Below, in pieces: positions 1-22,500 of a stretch of 22,500 nt of DNA. The notes beneath the pieces were generated by a model that saw only the letters and a list, made by a program, of their open reading frames with translations, was not told the DNA's origin and did no database searches. Numbering within the stretch: position 1 is the first letter of the stretch; each line of letters begins with the position of its first letter. The position numbers were made by a program, and so were the translations under genes. Source of the stretch: Halisarca cf. caerulea (lineage: Eukaryota > Porifera > Demospongiae > Chondrillida > Halisarcidae); contig CAUJGJ010000185.1 in NCBI GenBank assembly GCA_963170055.1, positions 166,075 through 188,574 on the forward strand, written 5' to 3'.

Positions 1-8245
<8,245 letters not shown>

Positions 8246-8252
8246 CAACCAC

Positions 8253-8387
<135 letters not shown>

Positions 8388-9584
8388 CTCCAACCTGCTA
8401 GATTCCCCATCAGTGTTAATAGCATGTAATATCTGTATTTCTCAAGGTACACCCGTGAGACTTCACATTGCAATACATATCACCTAGGAAAATGCTCATA
8501 ATGTCGCTCAGATATAACTAGAAAGGAGAAAAATGACTCAAATAGAATTGGCCACATTTAGGATTAGTGTAACTGAAAGTAGCTTATGCAAAGGATGTAG
8601 TAGGCTTAAGTGTCTCAGACTCTCTCTCTTAGAGCTTGGGGAATATGATGCTGTGGTATCCATCTTCATTTTAATCACTTTTATACGGACAGAAACTTTC
8701 TTTGAATCAGATGTTTTGCATTTCTTCTGAACACTGACTTCTCACTGAAGTTACTAAAAGGTTAGACAGGCCCAGAAACTAAATCTATGCCAATTTTGTC
8801 CTCAGATAGTAAATCTACACTATTGGAAGTTGTTTCACTCTTAGAGGTAGCCATTTTCTGTCCCATAAAGGTAAATTGCAATTGTAAACTGTAAAAAGGT
8901 CTAGGCAATTAAACCTCCCAGCTACAAAGTCTTGTTACGGGCAAAAGGCGTTCAGTTTTACTGGTGCATCCTTTTGGAGATCTCTCCCACGCAGTGTCCG
9001 AGAACTACAAGACTACCAAGCCTTTTTCTCGAGATGTGCTGACCTTTTTTATTCTACTTGACTCACCTCCATATTACCTTGTGCATGATCCCTCTACTCT
9101 TCAGTTGTCTACACTACTAACTACATACTATTGCATTACCTAATTATTAATTGAATGAACAATTTCTATTAATTATTTGCATTTTACTTTTATGACTGCA
9201 TTGTTTCGTTTTCTTCTTTTTCCTACTGGGTGCCTGTCAGAATAGCCTATGGCTAAAGGCTTCCAGTCTAAATAAGATACCCTGATATCCTGATAGTTAT
9301 CGATTTCCATGATTATCCAATCAGTATCCGTGATCTGTTTTCCCAAGCCCATTTCTGGGATAACACGGATATATCTGGGAGGTTGGAGGTACTGTGTGTG
9401 TTACCAACTTTGTGTTCAGATGTGAATTTACAACACAAATCCAAAGGGGGTGCTGGTGGCTCAGGTCGGCACTGAAAGTTAAGCTGTGAAGAGAGATTAC
9501 TATCCCAGCTGTGTGCCATTTGGCATCCCTGCCCACAGACCTGCTGCAGCCACCGAACTAATTTAGAATTTGATTTAATTTAAT

Positions 9585-9626
9585 TGTGTGTGTGTGTGTG
9601 TGTGTGTGCGTGTGTGTGTGTGTGTG
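9585..9626. repeat. (GT)n microsatellite, about 20 units, one C interruption
   Basis: A GT run with a single GC interruption follows an AT-rich stretch (TTTGATTTAATTTAATT). Confidence 0.95.
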
Positions 9627-9708
9627 ATACTGGGGCCTCAGTAGTAGCCTTTAGCTAATGGCCTACATATTTTAAATAGGAAGTATTACCATAATATTAT
9701 TACCATAA

Positions 9709-9920
9709 TATAGGTGCTATTTTTCACAGGGCATATTTTTCGCGAATGATGAACTTGGTTGTATTTCACGATTTTAGTTTTGCGAATGGACCAGTCCCTA
9801 CTATATCTTAGACAAACATTCTATGAATCTAGCCAAATATTCACAGTTGGAATTTTTCATGAATGCAGGCTCATTCGTGAAATTTGCGAAAATAAAGTCC
9901 TGCGAAAATTAGCACCTATA
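9709..9920. mobile_element. MITE family A, copy 2 (about 212 bp)
   Basis: Inverted ends TATAGGTGCTATTTTTCAC and, on the other strand, TATAGGTGCTAATTTTCGC bound the element. The interior is collinear with 332-541. It contains many TTTTCGCGAATG/TTTCACG-type submotifs in both orientations and no coding capacity. Confidence 0.88.
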
Positions 9921-10812
9921 CGATATTGTTTTTATTCACCTCTTCTCCTCCAGGTTCAACTGCCCCTACTTTGTACTCCAACCAACTCAAAAGGACTACT
10001 TAACATACAAAGAACTAATTATTTTTGTAAGAGTTTGTAGATAGCCAGCCTACCATTGCTGGGTTGCCTGTATCTTGGTTTGCCAAACATAGTTGATTGT
10101 ATCATTATATCATAATAATAATATTATTATTACCAATAATTGTCAGATTGAAATGTATCGACACATATAGGCTCGAGTGTTCAAGCATCATTGCTTGACT
10201 CTATAGACCGTCTTCTCACAGCATGAGCAATCCCATACCAATCTACTTTATCAGGACCTTTGTGGCAAATCCACAAAGACTCTCAATAGGTCAAATGCTT
10301 TTGATGTTGGTTTCATATGCACTCATTCTATTCTTATCCTGTTAAAATGGCTTCCATTTAAGCTGATGTCTGCACACATTCACAAGTCATTGATGTTTTC
10401 CACTGACAATATCTACCAAAAAGTGTCAGTGCATTGTCTGTAGAAGTGTTGGTGTTGTCTAAATTCCACACTCATCCCTCCCTGCACACAAGGCTATATA
10501 GCCTCTACAATGGTTTGCACCCTTCACACATTGGCACTTCTCCTTTGGTGGGCATGCTACGTGGGCGGGGTACACAAGGCCAGTGCATTGAGTCCAGTTC
10601 GTGCAAGCAGAAGCCATCTAGGTAAACTGCTGGAGATTTATAAAGCTGTTCAGTAGGTCATCATTCAGTATTCCATTCTTTTCAGTCTTTGTGCAGTTTA
10701 CCAACCAAAGAGAAATGCGGTGAGTAAGTTTGCAAATAAAGATGCTGTGCGAATTATTATCCTGCAGTGTGTGCACATGTATGGACGTGCATGTGTGTGC
10801 GCGCATGTATGT

Positions 10813-10815
10813 ACA

Positions 10816-10846
<31 letters not shown>

Positions 10847-10892
10847 GTGTGTGCGTGTGTGTGTGCATGTATGTGCATGCATGTGTGTATAT
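10813..10892. repeat. Imperfect (GT)n with GC and ATG interruptions
   Basis: An alternating purine-pyrimidine tract just upstream of the collagen start codon mixes GT, GC and ATGTGC units. It lies within the likely promoter or 5' leader. Confidence 0.85.
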
Positions 10893-10930
10893 GTGTGGGA
10901 TACTTGATTGTATATGTGCGTCTGTATAAT

Positions 10931-12952
10931 ATGCTATTTCTTAGGTCTTTGCTGTGTTTGCTTGTGGTGTGCACAACTCTGGTAGCTGCCACCTATCCTG
11001 GATCATACACCATTCGCCAAAAGGGTTGGTTGTTGGCACAGTACACTTACAAGCACACACATACAAGCACATACATACAAGCGCATACATACAAACACAC
11101 ACATACCAGCACATATATACAAACACACACATACAAGCACACACATACAACCACTACACATACAAGTATTTACTGCACATTCATAGTCCACAAGAAAAGT
11201 TGTGCTATTACCAGCGACCCCGCACACACACCTGCAACCCTGCACACATCTGGAACCCCACGCACACCTGCAACCCCGCACACACCTGAAACCCTGCACA
11301 CACCTGCAACCCTGCACACACACACCTGCAACCCTGCGCACACACCTGTGACCCCACACACACCTGCAACCCTGCACACACACCTGCAACCCCACACACA
11401 CACCTGCGACCCCACACACACCTGCAACCCTGCACACACCTGCAACCCTGCACACACACCTGCAACCCTGCACACACACCTGCAACCCTGCGCACACACC
11501 TACAACCCTGCACACACACCTGCAACCCTGCACACACCTGCTAACCCACACACACACCTGCTAACCCACACACACACCTGCAACCCTGCGCACACACCTG
11601 CAACCCCGCACACACACCTGCAACCCCCCCCCCCCCCCCACACACACACACACCTGCGACCCTGCACACACATCTACAACCCTGTACACACACCTGTAAC
11701 TCCCTCCCCCACACACCTGTATCTTCCGTACACACACATACTCAAGATCATGCATCCCCACGTGTCCCACACACACCTACATCACCCACACATATTATCT
11801 CAATCTCCCACATGTCCAGGATACCCAACAACAAGATACCCAACAACAAGATACCCCACCAGAGCGCCATCACGCTGTCCCTACCACTGCAAGGGTGAGC
11901 AAGGTCTACGAGGTCCACCTGGTTTATCAGGAGGACCTGGGCAGTCTGGACCACGAGGAGAGAAAGGATTCTGTGATCCAAATGTAAGAATGGCTGCTGA
12001 AATCCATTAACAGATGCTTAGAATAGTGTTTTCTCCACTCAGCTCTGCTTCAACTGGGCTGTCAAGGCCATCCACAGTCAGGGAGGATCAGGGAGGCCTG
12101 GCAGCAAGGTATGTGCAAGGCGCAGTAAGGCCAGCTGGTGTGGCAGGTGTAGAAAGACCATGTTCTTTATATTATTATAGGGTGATCCTGGTCCACCAGG
12201 ACCTTTAGGTCAAATGGGTGTGACTGGACCACCAGGTGGCCAAGGTCCATCTGGCCCACCTGGACCTCCAGGAGTAAAAGGATCCAATGGAAGTAGTGGT
12301 CCTTCAGGGTCTGCTGGCAATCCTGGTGATCCTGGTGAACCAGGGGATCAGGGACTACAGGGTCCACCAGGAGATGTTGGTAACACTGGAGCAAAGGGAG
12401 AACCTGTAAGTTTGGAACTCTCATTCACCCACTCCCAATGTTCAATGGTCACAGCAGGTTTCTTTTCCATAGGGTGAGACAGGATCAGTAGGCCAAAAAG
12501 GAGAGCTTGGAGATCCAGGAATGAAGGGAGAACCCGGTTCGGCGGGGCCTCAAGGTCCACAGGTAGATTAGCTTAGTCCCAGCATTACGATTCTACGTAG
12601 CACTTTATGCATCTACTCCGGCCTAGGGTGATCCTGGCCCCATTGGTCCGCCTGGCTTCCCCGGTACGGACGGTACACCTGGAGTCAACGGTACGTCGGG
12701 AGACCCCGGACGTAAAGGAGCGCCAGGCGAACCTGGTGCTCCAGTAGTCCCTTTGCTTCAAGATGACGACGTATGCAATGAGCAAAACACCGGCGCTTTG
12801 AGGTTTGAGATTCAAAATAGATCGCTGTTTTTCTGCGATGGCCAGAATTGGAGGGTGAGTAAATCGTGATGCCGATGCTTTATTTGCTGGCTGTCAGACG
12901 ATGTTTCTCTCTCGCTCACTCGTAGTGTGTGACCCTTGGGGATTGTCCATGA
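10931..12952 (+). CDS. Short secreted collagen-like protein with cysteine-containing C-terminal tail
   Basis: Seven exons are read: 10931-11024, 11820-11983, 12043-12108, 12181-12405, 12473-12562, 12627-12854 and 12926-12952 (stop TGA 12950-12952). Phases are consistent and the product is 297 residues. Residues 1-20 ([20 protein letters not shown]) are a signal peptide. A YPTTR-repeat linker and a CPYHC pair precede GXY triplets at 57-80. After a break (GFCDPN and, in this model, [13 protein letters not shown]) GXY runs without interruption from 100 to 252 (51 triplets). The tail 253-297 has four cysteines (263, 283, 290, 296) around [20 protein letters not shown], a pattern I cannot assign to a named domain. 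The protein should form a secreted trimer in the extracellular matrix. The chain is far shorter than fibrillar collagens and lacks a fibrillar C-propeptide. Exon 3 could instead start at 12082 (27 nt, pure GXY), giving 284 residues. Confidence 0.88.
11045..11170. repeat. Short tandem repeat ACATACAAGCAC-type, about 12-bp unit
   Basis: About nine imperfect units of ACACATACAAGC lie just inside intron 1 of the collagen gene. They run almost directly into the next array. Confidence 0.85.
11220..11745. repeat. Minisatellite, CACACACCTGCAACCCTG-type, 16-19-bp unit, about 28 copies
   Basis: Units vary by CA number and at GCAACCC/GCGACCC/GTAACTC. The array fills most of intron 1 of the collagen gene (11025-11819). 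It leaves an open frame on the + strand that joins into the collagen exon at 11820, but this is not coding sequence. Confidence 0.92.
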
Positions 12953-13226
12953 TGCACAAGACGAACTTTAATTGCTTGTTTGTTCAGAAAATATTGCAGA
13001 AATGTTTGAATAATTATTATCAACTTATTCATAAGTTTATCATGTCAATAATTTGTAATGCATGTGATGGAGCTATTATATTATACAAATTCTTACGTTT
13101 CAAGTTGTGTTTAAAATCAATTTTGAAAATTTACGAGAGCAATTTCATTGGAGAAGCGTTGGCCTATGGCTCCAGTGCATCGTCAAGGACATGAAACGAC
13201 GCAAGGAAAGCTAGACGCAACCAAAT

Positions 13227-17647
<4,421 letters not shown>

Positions 17648-17892
17648 TCCAATGCACACACAAGGACAGTCTACTCCTCGTCCACACACACAAACACACC
17701 TCCACTGAATGCACAGGGACAGCCTACTACTCGCTCGTCCAAACACACCTCCACTGGAGGATGCTTGTAAACCACATGTGGTTTAACCTCCACGACACTT
17801 ATCATGAAGTTGTAATTATGAATTTAATTCAATTGATAACAAAACAATTGTGACAAACAGTGACAAATGAAAGCTCCAGTCAGGGTAGACAT
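17648..17892. other. Convergent 3' region between NCKX and RPL35A
   Basis: Only 245 bp separate the two stop codons, so the 3' untranslated regions of the two genes must lie close together and may overlap. An approximate repeat of about 60 bp (ending ACACACCTCCACTG) lies at 17680-17757. I see no AATAAA for NCKX on the + strand here. Confidence 0.75.
17823..17828 (-). promoter_or_regulatory. Candidate poly(A) signal ATTAAA for RPL35A
   Basis: On the minus strand ATTAAA lies about 65 nt after the RPL35A stop codon, in AT-rich sequence. ATTAAA is the commonest natural variant of AATAAA. The position is suitable, but no cleavage site can be seen. Confidence 0.5.
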
Positions 17893-20976
<3,084 letters not shown>

Positions 20977-21246
20977 ATTCCACTCTCTTCTCTGTAGACA
21001 TGAACCAGAGCACGTGGGTAAGAAATTGGCGCGTTTACAACGAATTTAAGCAAAAACTCATCGAGAGTACATAAAAACAAAAAATAAGCAAATATGCACC
21101 ACAGTAGTTCACAATAAGGTCATCGATAATCCTCATAAACTTCAACTGAGCAAGATTTTAAAAGTTACCTTATCCTCCAGAGTCTCCAAGAAAGAATGGG
21201 CGTGACCTTAGAAAGAGGATAATCCTAATGTGTAGCAAGACAGAAA
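20977..21246. promoter_or_regulatory. Head-to-head promoter region of RPL35A and GFM1
   Basis: Only 270 bp separate the two divergent start codons, so both promoters must lie here, or overlap the first exons. A canonical E-box CACGTG is at 21011-21016, and a TTGGCGCG E2F-like site at 21026-21033, close to the RPL35A side. Two TAATCC motifs (near 21127 and 21220) lie toward GFM1. No TATA box is clear. Site functions are inferred from consensus only. Confidence 0.7.
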
Positions 21247-22500
21247 ATGGCGTCTGCAGCTCGCCTAATTGCAGAATGGTCTGCAAGAGTGAGGTTTCAA
21301 GTTCTAAAGCATTCACCAGTGAGTTGATAGTAGTAAATTTAGGTTTGATGTGTGTTTTAACAGCTCGTTTAACTATTATTAAATTTTGTTTAGATTAATA
21401 GAATTTACAGAAGATGGTTACAGACGAGCTTATCCAAATTAGCTGTTGAAAAATCTGTGAGTAGTTTATAAATTCTGTTTTGCTGGTCTCAATGCAATTC
21501 AGCACTCCTTATTGCACGGTTGCAATTTTTTGGTGCTTGTTCCTATACAGATAAATACGGAATCCATCAGGAACATAGGGATCTCGGCTCACATAGATTC
21601 CGGAAAAACAACGTTAACAGAACGCGTTTTGTTTTACACTGGAAGGATATCGGCAATGCACGAGGTATGTGCCCATTGATTCTGAAGTGCAATCAGCTGC
21701 AATGGGATGATGGTGGTGATGGTGATGATGATGGTGATGATAATGGTGATAGTGATAGTGATGGTGATGGTGACAATGAGGGTGATGATGATGATGATAA
21801 TGGTGAGAGTGAGGGTGATGATGATGATGGTGGTGGTGATGATAGTGTTGACGTTGGTGACAGTGAGGGAGATGATGATGGTGGTGACAGTGAGGGTGAT
21901 GATGACGATGGTGACAGTGATGGTGATGATAGTGTTGACGATGGTGACAGTGAGGGTGATGCTGATGATGGTGGTGATGGTGATAACAGTGTTGACGGTG
22001 ATAATGCTGATGGTGTTAGTGATTGCTTGTGTTGTGTGTTAGGTGAAAGGTAAGGACAATGTTGGAGCGACCATGGACTTCATGGACCTGGAACGTCAGC
22101 GGGGGATCACCATCCAGTCTGCTGCCACCTACACCACATGGAAGGACATCAACATCAACATCATTGACACTCCAGGTTTGTTGTGACAGCTCCAGTCAGT
22201 GCTTCACCTCGTACTGAGCATCCGTGGGAGTGGTGCTGAGGTGGGATGGGAGTGGTGCTGGTGTGGTATGAAAGTGGTGCTAGTGTGGGGTGAGAGTGGT
22301 ACTTGTGTGGGGTGGGAGTGGTACTGATGTGGGGTGGAAGTGGTAGGGTGAGATTGGTGTTGGTGCTGGTGTGAGGATGTGATGGCATGACATCCTCCCT
22401 CCCTCCCTAGGGCATGTGGACTTCACTATAGAGGTGGAGAGGGCTATGAGGGTGCTGGATGGAGCTGTACTAGTACTGTGTGCAGTGGGCGGAGTCCAGA
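21247..22500 (+). CDS. GFM1: Mitochondrial translation elongation factor G 1 (3' partial)
   Basis: Five exons are read: 21247-21318, 21394-21456, 21551-21664, 22043-22175 and 22411 to beyond the window. They give the first 157 residues. Residues 1 to about 48 ([18 protein letters not shown]...) are basic and suit a mitochondrial targeting sequence. The GTPase domain follows: the G1 loop in [19 protein letters not shown], the switch region [14 protein letters not shown], and the G3 motif DTPGHVDF, then [14 protein letters not shown]. The phrase [20 protein letters not shown] is typical of mitochondrial EF-G1 rather than EF-G2 or cytosolic EF2. The factor catalyses GTP-driven translocation on mitochondrial ribosomes. 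The remaining domains lie past the window edge. Confidence 0.95.
21705..22020. repeat. Minisatellite of GATGGTGAT-type triplets
   Basis: GAT, GGT and AGT triplets repeat in 9-30-bp composites, filling most of GFM1 intron 3 (21665-22042). In one frame it reads as an Asp/Gly/Ser-rich stretch, but the exon borders on either side join EF-G sequence only when it is removed. Confidence 0.92.
22224..22372. repeat. Minisatellite, about 24-bp G-rich unit, about 6 copies
   Basis: The unit is close to GTGGGAGTGGTGCTGGTGTG plus GGGT, with GCTGA/GCTAG/ACTTG variants. It occupies most of GFM1 intron 4 (22176-22410). Confidence 0.9.

Noticed and set aside
9313..9536. Overlapping minus-strand frames of about 70 codons
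   Set aside because: No known motif, both frames are short, and the segment looks like a possible repeat body rather than an exon.
10730..12010. 426-codon + frame spanning the CA-rich arrays and a collagen exon
   Set aside because: It runs through a GT tract and a CACACCTGCAACC minisatellite. Only the short parts at the signal-peptide exon and the GXY exon make sense, and they join when intron 11025-11819 is removed.
21520..22053. 177-codon frame with a long Asp/Gly/Ser tract
   Set aside because: It starts before the EF-G acceptor in another frame and reads through intron 3; the EF-G exons join precisely when the tract is removed.

Overview
The window is nuclear DNA of an animal. All five genes have spliced exons with GT-AG introns, encode metazoan-type proteins (myosin VII tail, short secreted collagen, K+-dependent Na+/Ca2+ exchanger, cytosolic ribosomal protein eL33/RPL35A, mitochondrial elongation factor G), and sit 0.25-2.7 kb apart among dinucleotide runs, minisatellites and short inverted-repeat transposons. 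Compact genes with minimal introns of about 60-75 bp and a small GXY collagen fit an early-branching invertebrate. A sponge is my best guess, but that is an inference and not shown by any single base.

Layout. 1-8245 (+): last ten exons of a class VII myosin, covering most of the last MyTH4 domain and the whole last FERM domain. 8246-10930: intergenic, with microsatellites and one MITE. 10931-12952 (+): complete seven-exon gene for a small secreted collagen with a cysteine-containing tail. 13227-17647 (+): complete nine-exon NCKX (SLC24-type) exchanger of 583 residues. 17893-20976 (-): complete three-exon RPL35A, convergent with NCKX, whose last coding exon is only 24 nt and lies 2.6 kb from exon 2. 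20977-21246: short head-to-head promoter region. 21247-22500 (+): first five exons of mitochondrial EF-G (GFM1), running off the window.

The most striking structure lies between the exons. Introns fall into two classes: minimal (59-98 bp) and expanded (235 bp to 2.6 kb). Every expanded intron holds a tandem array, a terminal-inverted-repeat element, or both. At least seven element families can be delimited by their inverted ends. Two families have two copies each in the window, two elements are inserted inside minisatellite arrays, and one element carries another inside it. No operon, CRISPR, phage or plasmid structure is present, and the genes have no obvious shared pathway. The only likely functional pairing is the head-to-head RPL35A/GFM1 promoter, which joins a cytosolic and a mitochondrial translation gene.
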